A DNA stretch of 57,434 bases from F1-60-MAGs104 sp964355975. Its GTDB lineage: Bacteria; Planctomycetota; Phycisphaerae; Phycisphaerales; SM1A02. The stretch is taken from assembly GCA_964355975.1 (NCBI GenBank), contig CAYHFW010000013.1, positions 1 to 57,434 of the forward strand. Direction: 5' to 3'. The notes beneath the pieces are model-generated. The model had not been told where the DNA came from. It saw only the letters and a list, made by a program, of their open reading frames with translations, and made no database searches. Positions 8,181-16,682 of this stretch are shown here, one piece after another (position 1 is the first letter of the stretch; every line of letters starts with the position of its first letter). The translations under genes were made by a program, and so were the position numbers.

Positions 8181-8819
8181 ATGGATGCGTCGCAAACCCC
8201 TCCCGAACTCACTGAACGCAAGAACGCGATTCGCGCCGAAATGCGGGCGCGGCTCTCTGCGCTCACCGACGCGCAGCGCAGCGAGGGGTCTGTCTCGGTG
8301 TGTGGGCGGCTCGTGAAATGCGACGCATTCGCCCGCGCCACGACGGTGATGCTGTACATGCCGATGCGCAGCGAGATTGACATCCTGCCAGTTGCGCTCG
8401 AGGCGTTTCGGCTCGGAAAAAGTGTCTGTGTGCCACGCGTTGAGTCGGGGCGCAAAGCAATGCATGCGATTGCGACGAGCACATTCGACGACGAGTCGAT
8501 GGGACCCGATGAACTCGGAGTGCGAACGCCCAAGTCGGGAACCCAACTTCCTCCAGAGGCGATTGACCTCGTGGTCGTGCCAGGAGTCGCATTCGACTCG
8601 AGCGGATTTCGCCTCGGGCGCGGAGGCGGTTACTACGACCGGTTTCTCGCGCGACTCGCACGCCACACCGCGACGATCGGTGTCTGCTTCGACTTTCAAT
8701 TCGTCGACACCATTCCAACCGAACCGACGGATGTCGCTGTGCAATCCATTGTCAGCGATCGCCGCAGAATCGAAACACACAACTCACAATCAACCCCACC
8801 ACCAAAGGAATCACCATGA
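8181..8819 (+). CDS. 5-formyltetrahydrofolate cyclo-ligase
   Basis: This 212-residue protein belongs to the MTHFS/YgfA family, which uses ATP to turn 5-formyl-THF into 5,10-methenyl-THF. Visible signatures are the N-terminal RAEMRARL helix, YMPMRSEIDI near residue 58, and the C-terminal ATP-binding GFRLGRGGGYYDR near 150 followed by IGVCFDFQ. Length fits the family. The last codons overlap the next gene as ATGA, so it is probably coupled to the L,D-transpeptidase gene. GAGGTAA upstream is an adequate Shine-Dalgarno. Confidence 0.93.
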   Translation: MDASQTPPELTERKNAIRAEMRARLSALTDAQRSEGSVSVCGRLVKCDAFARATTVMLYMPMRSEIDILPVALEAFRLGKSVCVPRVESGRKAMHAIATSTFDDESMGPDELGVRTPKSGTQLPPEAIDLVVVPGVAFDSSGFRLGRGGGYYDRFLARLARHTATIGVCFDFQFVDTIPTEPTDVAVQSIVSDRRRIETHNSQSTPPPKESP

Positions 8820-9964
8820 CACTGAGTAGCCAATTGCCACGTTCATCGTCTGCCGCAGGAAACACATCTTGGAAGCGCCGCGCTCTGCCGGTTGGACTCG
8901 CGCTCGTGGGCGCCGTCGGATTCGGCACCGCGACGTACTTCTTCTCGCAGAACAAAGACGCGACTCCCACTGCCGAGTTGATCGCCACCAACACGGTGCC
9001 GCCGCTCGCCATTGCGCCAGCGCCTGCCCCTGTAGTTGCACCAGAAATGCCTGTGATTACGCCACCTGCTGCTGCCAAGCCAGTTGCGATCGTGACCAAG
9101 CCAATCGCCCCCACGACGCAACCTGCGGCTGTGAATCCCGCGATTGTTGCGGTGCCTCGAAATGAAATTGCGGCGCCGACCCTGCAGGGCAAGACGCAAT
9201 CGTCGATGAACTTTGCGACGGCACTTGCGATGAAGCAAGGCGATCCCGTCTCTGCTCGACTCGCGCTCACGCAGGCGCTTGATCGCCGCGAGCTTGCGCC
9301 CGCTGATGCAGCACTCGCCATGGGTGCGCTTCGCGAGATCAACGCGCAGCTCTTTTTTTCGCCTACTCCAGTCGTCGGCGATCCAACGATTCGTGCATAC
9401 ACCGTCGTCGCGGGAGACACGCTTGCAAAGATCGCAAAGCGCAATGATGTGCAGACCGACTGGCGATTGATTCAGCGCATGAACGGCATGAAGAGTGAGA
9501 AGTCTCTGCGCGTTGGACAAACTCTCAAGCTGCCCGTCGGCGCGTTTCACGCAGAGGTCTCGAAGAGCACGTACGAAATGAAGATCTACTCAGGCGAGGG
9601 TGCGAGCCGCGTGTTGATCGCAGCCTTTCCAGTTGGACTGGGCGAACTGAATTCGACTCCAACGGGAGCGTTCATGGTGCGACCCAAGAGCAAGTTGATC
9701 AATCCTCAGTGGACGAATCCACGCACGGGCGAAAAGTTTGCTGCCGATGATCCGAAGAATCCAATCGGCGAACGTTGGATCGGTCTCGTTGGCGTCGAGG
9801 CGCACAATCAGGGATTCAAGGGTTACGGAATTCACGGCACAGTCGACCCAGCGTCGATCGGCAAGCAAGCATCGATGGGATGCGTGCGCATGAGCGATGC
9901 GAATGTCGAACTCGTCTATGAATTGCTCACCGAACCAAACAGCACGATCGTGATCGCGCCGTAA
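8816..9964 (+). CDS. LysM domain L,D-transpeptidase
   Basis: This 382-residue envelope protein has an N-terminal membrane segment (about residues 22-44), then a long Pro/Ala-rich linker. A LysM domain near 190-235 (YTVVAGDTLAKIAKRN) binds peptidoglycan. A YkuD domain near 245-382 carries IHGTVD and the catalytic MGCVRM cysteine motif. L,D-transpeptidases make 3-3 cross-links or attach proteins to peptidoglycan. With glmS next door this supports a real peptidoglycan wall. The ATG overlaps the previous stop (ATGA) and is preceded by AAAGGAA. Confidence 0.93.
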   Translation: MTLSSQLPRSSSAAGNTSWKRRALPVGLALVGAVGFGTATYFFSQNKDATPTAELIATNTVPPLAIAPAPAPVVAPEMPVITPPAAAKPVAIVTKPIAPTTQPAAVNPAIVAVPRNEIAAPTLQGKTQSSMNFATALAMKQGDPVSARLALTQALDRRELAPADAALAMGALREINAQLFFSPTPVVGDPTIRAYTVVAGDTLAKIAKRNDVQTDWRLIQRMNGMKSEKSLRVGQTLKLPVGAFHAEVSKSTYEMKIYSGEGASRVLIAAFPVGLGELNSTPTGAFMVRPKSKLINPQWTNPRTGEKFAADDPKNPIGERWIGLVGVEAHNQGFKGYGIHGTVDPASIGKQASMGCVRMSDANVELVYELLTEPNSTIVIAP

Positions 9965-9974
9965 ATCACGGCGA

Positions 9975-11054
9975 TTAGGGATGTTCGCCGCGCGCTGGGC
10001 CTTCGGGGTGGCCGCCCAACTTGGTTGCGCCTGAACTTCGTGGTGCGCGTGCAAGCTTTGCCGCGAGCAACATCGCCTCGCGCATCGCTCCCGCGTCGGC
10101 GCGGCCCTCACCTGAGATTCCAAATGCAGTGCCGTGGTCGGGACTCGTGCGCACGATTGGAATTCCGAGCGTCACGTTCACGGCAGAGTCGAACGCGAGC
10201 ATCTTGACTGGAATCAATCCCTGATCGTGATACATCGCGACGACGAGGTCGTATCGACCTTGAATCGCATCTCGAAAAATTGTGTCTGCTGGCCACGGAC
10301 CTGATGCATCGATGCCGGCGCTGCACGCCATTTCAATCGCGGGGCGGATGACGCGCTCTTCTTCATCGCCGAAGAGACCATTCTCGCCCGCGTGCGGATT
10401 CAGTCCACACACTGCAATTCGAGGATTCGCAACACCCATGTCGCGGCAAAACCGATTTCCAAGATCGATCGGATCGAAGACGCGGCCGATCGTCAGCAGG
10501 TCGCGAATCGTCATGAGTGGCACGTGCGTTGTGGCGAGCGCCACGCGCAACTTGGGCGCTGAGAATGCCATGCAGTGTCGACGCGCGCGCGCGCGAAATG
10601 CGAAGAGTTCAGTGTGTCCAGGCCAGCGGTACCCAGCCATCGCCCATGACTCTTTGCTGATCGGTGCCGTCACAACACCATCGACATGACGAGGGTCACC
10701 CTGCGGGCGCATCGCATCGGTGATCGCAGCCTCGACATATGCCTTGCTTGCGAGACCGCCCACCTTCGAAGGTTCGCGTCGATCGAAGAGTCCCAACACT
10801 TGTCCATGATCGAGCACGACATAGTCAGCGTCGATTTCATGCTGCGCGCGTTCACTCTCGTTTGCGACGCGCAACCAGTCGATGGGCAATCCGCTCTTCT
10901 CTGCTGCGACGTGCATGGAGTGATTCGAACCATGCACGATCCACCGCGCCGCGCGGCGCACAACTGGATCGCACAACGCTTTCACGGTGACTTCAGCGCC
11001 GATTCCGGCGGGATCACCCAAAGAGATTGCGACTGTTGGCCGCGTCTGAGTCAT
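9975..11054 (-). CDS. pdxA: 4-hydroxythreonine-4-phosphate dehydrogenase
   Basis: This 359-residue enzyme oxidises 4-phosphohydroxy-threonine in the DXP-dependent pyridoxal-phosphate pathway. It begins PTVAISLGDPAGIGAEV and contains TAPISKES, GHTELFA, the metal-binding HDQGL and GTAFGISGEGRADAGAM, all diagnostic of PdxA. Length is somewhat above the usual 330 because of an extended C-terminal tail. It converges on the L,D-transpeptidase gene with only 10 bp between stops and no terminator hairpin between them. Confidence 0.96.
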   Translation of the reverse strand: MTQTRPTVAISLGDPAGIGAEVTVKALCDPVVRRAARWIVHGSNHSMHVAAEKSGLPIDWLRVANESERAQHEIDADYVVLDHGQVLGLFDRREPSKVGGLASKAYVEAAITDAMRPQGDPRHVDGVVTAPISKESWAMAGYRWPGHTELFAFRARARRHCMAFSAPKLRVALATTHVPLMTIRDLLTIGRVFDPIDLGNRFCRDMGVANPRIAVCGLNPHAGENGLFGDEEERVIRPAIEMACSAGIDASGPWPADTIFRDAIQGRYDLVVAMYHDQGLIPVKMLAFDSAVNVTLGIPIVRTSPDHGTAFGISGEGRADAGAMREAMLLAAKLARAPRSSGATKLGGHPEGPARGEHP

Positions 11055-11409
11055 GCGGAAATGCTAGCGAAACAATTGTGCAGAATCCTTTGAGGTTCGA
11101 CCGATTCGCCAGAGTAGAGTGACTCACGCACACGCATGAACCCGTCGCCAGCGATGACCGATCGAGATCCCCGGTGCTGCCCTCATGTGGAACGCAACGA
11201 TCACCGATGCACTGCGCGATTCGCATTGGGTGAGGTCGAACAATTGTTTTCATACTGTTGCGGCGGGTTTCATGGATGCGCCCTCTTTCACCGGATCAAT
11301 ATGGAAGTTCGATTTCGCGATGACTCGACAGGCGCTCAGAAGGGCGTCTTGCAAACTCATCGCATTCCAGCACTGATGCAGCCCACCGTGCGTGGCACAG
11401 CGACAACTC
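11055..11409. other. Intergenic region pdxA / xer, possible short ORF
   Basis: These 355 bp separate two divergent genes and probably hold both promoters. A plus-strand frame at 11185-11376 encodes 63 residues with protein-like composition (VAAGFMDAPSFTGSIWKFDF) but no known domain and no clear ribosome site. A second overlapping frame from 11136 runs into xer. I do not call either as a gene; the first is the better candidate and could be a gene remnant. Confidence 0.3.
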
Positions 11410-12378
11410 ATGCAAACGCTTTCCGTAGCAGCCCGAAGAACGCGTGACTTTCTGGCGTTCTGCCGGATCGAGTGCGGACTCGCTCCGCTCACGCTCGAGG
11501 CGTACGGACGCGATCTCGAACAACTCGCGAGCTACTTGCAAGAGCGCGGCATCGACGATCCTGCGAGTGCTCAGATGCGCGATCTCACCAATCACATTCG
11601 TTGGCTCTCGCGCGATCGCGCATACGAGGCGACCACCGTCACCCGCCACCTTGCGACGATTCGAGTCTTCTTTCGGTGGATGCATGCAACTGGTTCGATC
11701 GCTCGCGATCCAGCGCGATTGCTTGAGCGCCCCACCATCTGGAAGCGACTTCCGGGCGCGATGACCGCGAAACAGATGCAGACGCTCGTCGAGTTTCCTT
11801 CGCCAGCGCAAGGGCCGTTGTGGTTGCGAGATCGCGCGATGCTCGAACTGATGTATGGCGGCGGGCTGCGCGCAAGCGAAGTCTGTACGGTGAAAATAGA
11901 CGATTTTTATGAAACGCTTGGAGCGCTTGCGGTCACAGGCAAGGGCGGAAAGCAGCGGATCGTTCCCATCGGCGTTCCTGCGATCAACTGGACGGTGCGC
12001 TATCTCGCTGAGTGCAGGCCAACTCTGGTGCGTGCAGGCACAACGCGCGATGCTTTTCGCTTGCTGCTGTCATTTTCGGGGCGCCCCCTCGACCGCGTCG
12101 CAGTCTGGCAACTCGTCAAGAAGAACGCGGCGAGCGCTGGACTTGCCGATGTGCATCCGCACACCCTGCGCCACTCGTTTGCGACGCACCTCGTGCAGGG
12201 AGGGGCAGACTTGCGCGTGATTCAAGAACTTCTCGGCCACGCAAGCATCACGACGACACAGATCTACACGCATGTGACACGCGACCATTTGAAAGATGTC
12301 ATCGCGAATTGCCATCCGCGAGAGATGAAGATGAAGAAGGTCGCCGCTCAGCCAATCGTCAAACGACGGGCGAAGTAG
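11410..12378 (+). CDS. xerD: Tyrosine recombinase XerC/XerD
   Basis: This protein of about 322 residues resolves chromosome dimers at dif. The N-terminal SAM-like domain covers about residues 10-95. The catalytic domain has LMYGGGLRASEV (Arg), TGKGGKQR (Lys), HPHTLRHSFATH (His-Arg), LLGHASITTTQIYTHV (His and nucleophile Tyr). The full set and the length are of Xer rather than phage type. A GTG at 11392 would add six residues; I prefer the ATG at 11410, though neither has a strong Shine-Dalgarno. The 3' end overlaps trpS by about 30 bp, tail to tail. Whether it acts as XerC, XerD or a single XerH-like protein is not certain. Confidence 0.9.
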   Translation: MQTLSVAARRTRDFLAFCRIECGLAPLTLEAYGRDLEQLASYLQERGIDDPASAQMRDLTNHIRWLSRDRAYEATTVTRHLATIRVFFRWMHATGSIARDPARLLERPTIWKRLPGAMTAKQMQTLVEFPSPAQGPLWLRDRAMLELMYGGGLRASEVCTVKIDDFYETLGALAVTGKGGKQRIVPIGVPAINWTVRYLAECRPTLVRAGTTRDAFRLLLSFSGRPLDRVAVWQLVKKNAASAGLADVHPHTLRHSFATHLVQGGADLRVIQELLGHASITTTQIYTHVTRDHLKDVIANCHPREMKMKKVAAQPIVKRRAK

Positions 12379-13427
12379 CCGAGTTTCGCCGCGTCTTTCG
12401 CCAATGCCAGCGTCTCTTCAGCGACTCGGTTTGCACGTGTGCATCCATCGCGCAGAATGTCGATGACCACATCATCGTTGCCTTCGTAGAGGCGACGACG
12501 CTCGCGCATCGGTTCAAGCAGTGCGTTGATTGCCTCGGCAACTTCAACTTTGACATGTCCGTCGCCAAGATTGTCGCCGCGCGCGTAGCGATCTTTCAAT
12601 TCTGCTACGCGCACTGGATCGGTGATGAATGCATCGACAAACTGAAAGAGCGCATTGTTGACATCTCCGGGCTCTGTCGGGCTTTGGCGCCCGGTGAAAA
12701 TGCGGCCGACTTTCTTCTGGACATCTTTCGGCGTGTCTGCGATGAAGATCGCGTTGCCGAGACTCTTACTCATCTTGTTGACGCCGTCGATTCCCATGAG
12801 TCGACCCACGACGCCAACGTCAGCGCGTGGCACGGGAAATGTTCCGCCGAGCCGCACATGATCACTGTCTTCTGCATGCTCAGAGACGCCGCAGAAAATC
12901 TGATTGAAACGGCGCGCGACTTCGCGCGTCATCTCGAGATGGGGAATCTGATCCTCGCCCACGGGCACGCCGACGGGTCGAAAGGCCAAAATGTCGGCGG
13001 TTTGCCCCACTGCATAGAGGGGAAAGCCAAATGAGTACGTCTCGCCGAGGCCCTTGATCTTGATCTCATCTTTCAGCGTGGGATTGCGCATCACTCGGTT
13101 GAAGGGCAAGAGCATCGCGAAGAGAAAGGTCAGTTCGGCAATCGCAGGAACCTCGCTCTGCAAGAAAATCGCTGAGAGCTTTGGGTCAATTCCCATCGCG
13201 AGATAGTCGCGCACAATCTCGATCGAGTCACGACGAATGTCTGCTGGCTGTTCAGCGCGCGTCGTAAACGCGTGCATGTTGGCGATCAGAAAGTAACACT
13301 CGTGCGACGATTGCAATTCGACGCGGCGCTTCACACTGCCCACCCAATGCCCCAAGTGCAGCGTGCCAGTGGGCGTGTCGCCCGTCAGAATGCGGGGTTT
13401 CGAACTCGACGGTTTGTCAGCGGTCAT
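12348..13427 (-). CDS. trpS: Tryptophan-tRNA ligase
   Basis: This class I synthetase of about 359 residues charges tRNA-Trp. The ATP-binding HIGH-type motif is GTLHLGHWVG near residue 20 and the KMSKS-type motif is NKMSKSLGN near 200; YAVGQTADIL and GEDQIPHLEM bind the adenylate. The reading frame is open further upstream, but the start at 13427 gives the normal TrpRS N-terminus and overlaps the stop of the CPBP protease gene (ATGA), so I use it. Longer starts would run through the protease gene. Confidence 0.95.
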   Translation of the reverse strand: MTADKPSSSKPRILTGDTPTGTLHLGHWVGSVKRRVELQSSHECYFLIANMHAFTTRAEQPADIRRDSIEIVRDYLAMGIDPKLSAIFLQSEVPAIAELTFLFAMLLPFNRVMRNPTLKDEIKIKGLGETYSFGFPLYAVGQTADILAFRPVGVPVGEDQIPHLEMTREVARRFNQIFCGVSEHAEDSDHVRLGGTFPVPRADVGVVGRLMGIDGVNKMSKSLGNAIFIADTPKDVQKKVGRIFTGRQSPTEPGDVNNALFQFVDAFITDPVRVAELKDRYARGDNLGDGHVKVEVAEAINALLEPMRERRRLYEGNDDVVIDILRDGCTRANRVAEETLALAKDAAKLGYFARRLTIG

Positions 13428-14329
13428 GCAGTCCAGAACAATATCAGGTTGATGAGATTGAAGAGTGCGTGCGCAACGATCGGCGCGGTGATGCGCCCCG
13501 TGCGTTCCATCAACCATCCCAAGACCACCGCGAGTGCGAAGAGAGTCGCGAGTCCTGACGCCATTGCGCCTGCGGTGAGCGCTGGCACATGCACCGCGGC
13601 GAAGAGGACGCTCGTGAGTGCGATTGATGTCCACGCAGGGATGCGCATCCCCCGCATCGCGCGCATGAGTCCGCCGCGAAATGCGACTTCTTCTGTGATT
13701 GGCGCGCACGCGAGCACGATTACAACCATTGCGCAATTCAGCGCGATGCTCGGCGAAGTGCGCAGAAGTTCAAAGGTTGAATGCCCCTCTGCGGGCGGTT
13801 GCGCTCCACCGAAATAGAGTTGGATCGACGCTGCGATTGAACCGACCGACTGCAGCGGAAACCACGCGATCGCGAGCGCAACCACGCCCAGTGCGGCAGC
13901 TGACCCGCGCGACCACGCGGGACGAACCACTTCACCCGTTTGGTCGGCCTCGCTGCGGAGGTCGAAGATGAGGCCTTTTCGACGCGCCGCAACGATCGCC
14001 GCGAGCAGCAGCATTTGCAAGGCGAAAGACCCGGCGGCGTGGATCACCGACGCGCGCAGCGATGTGTCATCGGCGGCGACATCGAACATCGTGGCGAGCG
14101 CCTCTCCCCCCTGCGGCCCGATGCCGATGAGCAATATGAAGAGCAGCAGCGACGCGCCAGGATTCAATCGCCATGCACTGCGCGGAGGTGCGCTCAACCC
14201 CATCGCGCGCGTTGTCAGAACAACGGCGCTAATGGCGAGACCGAACGCAAGCGCGACGATGGGCCAATCGCTCGCGCTGCCAACTGCGTGCGAGGGATCG
14301 CCTTCGCCCTTACCCTCTGCTGACTGCAC
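13424..14329 (-). CDS. CPBP family intramembrane metalloprotease
   Basis: This polytopic membrane protein has about seven hydrophobic segments. It carries the CAAX/Abi protease motifs in order: EEVAFRGGLM (metal-binding Glu pair plus Arg), LFAAVHVP and IVAHALFNLINL. Members cleave or process membrane substrates, and many are linked to bacteriocin self-immunity or protein maturation. The start is uncertain: GTG at 14329 keeps the first hydrophobic segment (WPIVALAFGLAI) but leaves only 10 bp to the divergent trpC start; ATG at 14203 leaves a normal promoter gap. It is translationally coupled to trpS. No link to the peptide exporter 3 kb away is shown. Confidence 0.8.
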   Translation of the reverse strand: MQSAEGKGEGDPSHAVGSASDWPIVALAFGLAISAVVLTTRAMGLSAPPRSAWRLNPGASLLLFILLIGIGPQGGEALATMFDVAADDTSLRASVIHAAGSFALQMLLLAAIVAARRKGLIFDLRSEADQTGEVVRPAWSRGSAAALGVVALAIAWFPLQSVGSIAASIQLYFGGAQPPAEGHSTFELLRTSPSIALNCAMVVIVLACAPITEEVAFRGGLMRAMRGMRIPAWTSIALTSVLFAAVHVPALTAGAMASGLATLFALAVVLGWLMERTGRITAPIVAHALFNLINLILFWTA

Positions 14330-14339
14330 GAGCGCAACG

Positions 14340-15146
14340 ATGAGTGACACACTTGCCAAGATTGTGAAGCGAAAGCGCGCAGAAGTCGCGCAGGCCAAAC
14401 TCGCCGTGCCCGTCGACGAGTTGCGTGAACGCATTTCAGAGCTCGGTCGTCCTCGCAATTTTTTCCAGGCAGTTGTTGACCACGGCAGCACCACGCGCAC
14501 ACGCCTGATTGCAGAGGTCAAGCACAAGAGTCCATCCGCTGGAGTGATTCGCGAAGAGTTCGACCCAGTCGCCATCGCTCGACACTATCACGCGGCGGGC
14601 GCATCGGCGATCTCGTGCCTCACCGACACTCACGATTTTGGCGGAAAGCTCGAGTTCATTCATGCGATTCGAGATGCGATCCCCCTGCCTGTGCTTCGCA
14701 AGGATTTCATCGTCGACCCGTATCAGATCTGGGAGGCGCGCGCGGCTGGTGCCGACGCCGTCTTGCTCATCGCAGAGTGCTTGCGCGAGAGTGAGATCAT
14801 CGACTTTCAGATTCTCAGCGTCGAGCTCGGCATGACCACACTGCTCGAAGTGCACGATGCAGAGAACCTCTACCGAGTCGTGAACCATGTTGGATTCCCC
14901 CACCCCGGATATTCACTCTTGGGCATCAACAACCGAAATCTGCGCACGATGAAGACCGACATCAATCATTCGCTGCGCATGGCAGATCTCGTGGACGACC
15001 CGCGCGTGCTCGTCAGTGAATCCGGCATCACGGCACCCGCAGACCTTGCGCGGCTGCGTGCACACGGCATTCATATTGTGCTCGTGGGCGAACACCTGAT
15101 GCGCCAGCCCGATATCGCGCAAGCGACGCGCGACCTCTTGCATTAG
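14340..15146 (+). CDS. trpC: Indole-3-glycerol phosphate synthase
   Basis: This TIM-barrel enzyme of about 268 residues closes the indole ring in tryptophan synthesis. Markers are IAEVKHKSPSAG (catalytic Lys), LRKDFIVDPYQI, AVLLIAECL, LLEVHD, GINNRNL and SESGI near the C-terminus, all in the TrpC order. The open frame extends upstream to 13968 but that part lies antisense to the protease gene and has no TrpC-like sequence, so the ATG at 14340 is used. It stands alone, away from any other trp biosynthesis gene in the window. Confidence 0.95.
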   Translation: MSDTLAKIVKRKRAEVAQAKLAVPVDELRERISELGRPRNFFQAVVDHGSTTRTRLIAEVKHKSPSAGVIREEFDPVAIARHYHAAGASAISCLTDTHDFGGKLEFIHAIRDAIPLPVLRKDFIVDPYQIWEARAAGADAVLLIAECLRESEIIDFQILSVELGMTTLLEVHDAENLYRVVNHVGFPHPGYSLLGINNRNLRTMKTDINHSLRMADLVDDPRVLVSESGITAPADLARLRAHGIHIVLVGEHLMRQPDIAQATRDLLH

Positions 15147-15196
15147 CGAAGCGCTGACACTGGCTTTGACTCTTGCGGCTGCGCGCTTGCGTCCAC

Positions 15197-15236
15197 GCGG
15201 CGGAATCTTCGCTCGCGCGAGTGCGCGAGTCGAGCC
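15197..15236 (+). repeat. GCGGCGGAA element, 5' half copy
   Basis: GCGGCGGAATC followed by TTCGCTCGCGCGAG matches the first ~30 bp of the full copies at 15365 and 51393, with a shared GCTTGCGT-type left flank. Similarity fades after the GAGTCGAGC word. Confidence 0.6.
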
Positions 15237-15246
15237 ATCAACGTGA

Positions 15247-15346
15247 CCTCCGCAGGTCAACGACCCTGGACTCAAGCATGCTGCGCCTCGCTTACGAAGA
15301 CTCCGGCTCGGCTTGCAAACTCGCCAGGGCCGTCGCCCTGCGGAGG
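15247..15346. repeat. 100-bp element with 23-bp inverted ends
   Basis: The segment at 15247-15269 (beginning CCTCCGCAGG, ending CCCTGG) is the imperfect inverse of 15324-15346 (CCAGGG...CCTGCGGAGG), with about 19 of 23 positions matching. The ~54-bp interior has no ORF. It looks like a MITE- or REP-like element, or a structured RNA, nested between two copies of another repeat. I see no second copy in the window. Confidence 0.5.
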
Positions 15347-15364
15347 AATCACGCCTGCGTACCA

Positions 15365-15458
15365 GCGGCGGAATCTTCGCTCGCGCGAGTTCCCGAGTCG
15401 AGCAAGTCTGCGCAGCTCGGCGAGAGGTGTTTGAGCGCTGAGTGAAGTATTCCGCCGC
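15365..15458 (+). repeat. GCGGCGGAA element, full copy
   Basis: This 94-bp element has inverted ends GCGGCGGAAT (15365-15374) and ATTCCGCCGC (15449-15458). The inside contains the palindrome CTCGCGCGAG and the words CCCGAGTCGAGCAAG and TTTGAGCGCTGAG. The copy at 51393-51488 is close over the whole length, and both flanks also resemble each other for 10-15 bp. It is noncoding. Confidence 0.7.
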
Positions 15459-15476
15459 GCTCGCGCTGCATTGTTG

Positions 15477-15508
15477 TCTTGGTGTCTTGGTGTCTTGGTG
15501 TCTCGGCG
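15477..15508. repeat. 8-bp tandem repeat (TCTTGGTG)
   Basis: Three perfect TCTTGGTG units (15477-15500) and a fourth degenerate unit (TCTCGGCG) follow the repeat element directly. Slippage could change the copy number. Confidence 0.75.
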
Positions 15509-15533
15509 CCTTGCGCTTGCGCGCCCGCAATGG

Positions 15534-16571
15534 TTACGAGCGCGCGGCGATCAACTCGGCGATGCGCCATCCAGTGAGTGCTGCACCGATACGAATCTGA
15601 TCTCCTGCGACGAAGAGTTGCAATCCCATGCCTGGTTCGAGGCTCCAATCGGCGCGGATTCGCCCCACAAGCACTGGATCTCGCCCCGCAGCATCGAGTG
15701 GTTCAGGAAAGCGATTGTTCGCGCGATCATCCACGACCTCGACGCCCGGCGCGGTCGCCAAGATCTCGCGCGCTTGCGCCTCAGTGAGCGGACGCTCAAA
15801 CTCGAGTCCGATCGCTTCGCAGTGGGCGCGCAACACCGGAACGCGCACACACGTTGCCGTGATGCGCACACTCGGGTCAGACCAGATCTTGCGCGTCTCG
15901 TGCAGAAGCTTGGCCTCTTCTTCGTTGTACCCCTCTGCGCCGATCGCACTGTTGTGACTGAAGCAGTTGAAGAGATATTGCCGACCGAAGATCGCGGTGT
16001 TCATCGCGCGTCCGCCAGCGAAATCGTGCGCTTGAGTCTCAAGTTCGCGCATCGCAGCCGCCCCCGCTCCGCTCGCAGCTTGGTAGGTCGCAACCGTCAT
16101 GCGCCGCACTCGCGCGACGCGGTGCAGCGGAGTCGCGGCGACAAGCGCAACGATTGTCGAGCAGTTTGGAACGGCGACGATGGCGGGTCCCTGCCGAACG
16201 TCGATCGCATCGGCATTCACTTCGGGGATCACGAGCGCGACGGTTGGGTCCATTCGAAACGCGCTTGAATTGTCGACCACCCAAGCACCAGACGCGACCG
16301 CCTGCGGAGCCCACTCCTTCGAAATGGCCTTGCCCGCAGAGAAAAACGCGATGTCGACGCCTGAAAAGCAGCCCGCACTCAGGGCTTCAACCGTGACTTC
16401 TCGGTCGCCGACGGCGATCGTCTTTCCTGCCGATCGCGGGCTCGCAAAGAGTCGCACGCGACTTGGCGCAACACCGCTTTGGATCAATAACTGGATGAAC
16501 TCAGCGCCCACTGCCCCCGTTGCCCCGACGACCGCCAGGCTGAACCCGTCGCCCTTTTGCGAAAAACTCAT
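15534..16571 (-). CDS. asd: Aspartate-semialdehyde dehydrogenase
   Basis: This 345-residue enzyme reduces aspartyl phosphate to the semialdehyde, feeding lysine/diaminopimelate, threonine and methionine synthesis. The N-terminal Rossmann motif is VVGATGAVG, FFSAGKAIS follows, the catalytic Cys is in VPNCSTI near residue 137, and the substrate-binding region holds YQAASGAGAAAM and RVPVLRAHCEAI. Length is standard. The gene is divergent from the putative bacteriocin precursor gene, with about 110 bp between the two starts. Confidence 0.96.
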   Translation of the reverse strand: MSFSQKGDGFSLAVVGATGAVGAEFIQLLIQSGVAPSRVRLFASPRSAGKTIAVGDREVTVEALSAGCFSGVDIAFFSAGKAISKEWAPQAVASGAWVVDNSSAFRMDPTVALVIPEVNADAIDVRQGPAIVAVPNCSTIVALVAATPLHRVARVRRMTVATYQAASGAGAAAMRELETQAHDFAGGRAMNTAIFGRQYLFNCFSHNSAIGAEGYNEEEAKLLHETRKIWSDPSVRITATCVRVPVLRAHCEAIGLEFERPLTEAQAREILATAPGVEVVDDRANNRFPEPLDAAGRDPVLVGRIRADWSLEPGMGLQLFVAGDQIRIGAALTGWRIAELIAARS

Positions 16572-16669
16572 AGAAAATCCGAGCTCATGTTTGCCATTTT
16601 GAAACTGTATCGTAGGTTGTTCATGCGATTGAGGCTCGGTTGTGTAGACCGCACCATCAGCCGCCTTGT

Positions 16670-16676
16670 AGAGGAA
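16670..16676 (+). promoter_or_regulatory. Shine-Dalgarno of the precursor peptide gene
   Basis: AGAGGAA lies six bases upstream of the ATG at 16683. It fixes the start of the 49-codon precursor and argues against the longer frame from 16557, which runs antisense into asd and has no ribosome site. Confidence 0.65.
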
Positions 16677-16682
16677 ATCATC

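Larger units (their letters stand above)
15147..15533. other. Repeat-filled intergenic region
   Basis: The gap between trpC and asd holds no gene. It consists almost entirely of small repeats: a half copy and a full copy of the GCGGCGGAA element, a separate 100-bp inverted repeat between them, and an 8-bp tandem repeat. Both flanking genes point into it, so it is a tail-to-tail junction that tolerates insertions. Confidence 0.7.

Noticed and set aside
12012..13034. 340-codon plus-strand frame over xerD and trpS
   Set aside because: Both underlying genes are certain; the frame encodes low-complexity Arg/His-rich sequence.
13968..14339. 124-codon N-terminal extension of TrpC
   Set aside because: It lies antisense to the membrane protease gene and has no TrpC-like sequence.
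14900..15530. Minus-strand frame with RHQDTKTPRQ repeats
   Set aside because: It is produced by the TCTTGGTG tandem repeat and neighbouring elements; such peptides are spurious.
16557..16682. 42-codon N-terminal extension of the precursor peptide
   Set aside because: It overlaps the divergent asd start, lacks a ribosome site, and the AGAGGAA before 16683 sets a clean start.
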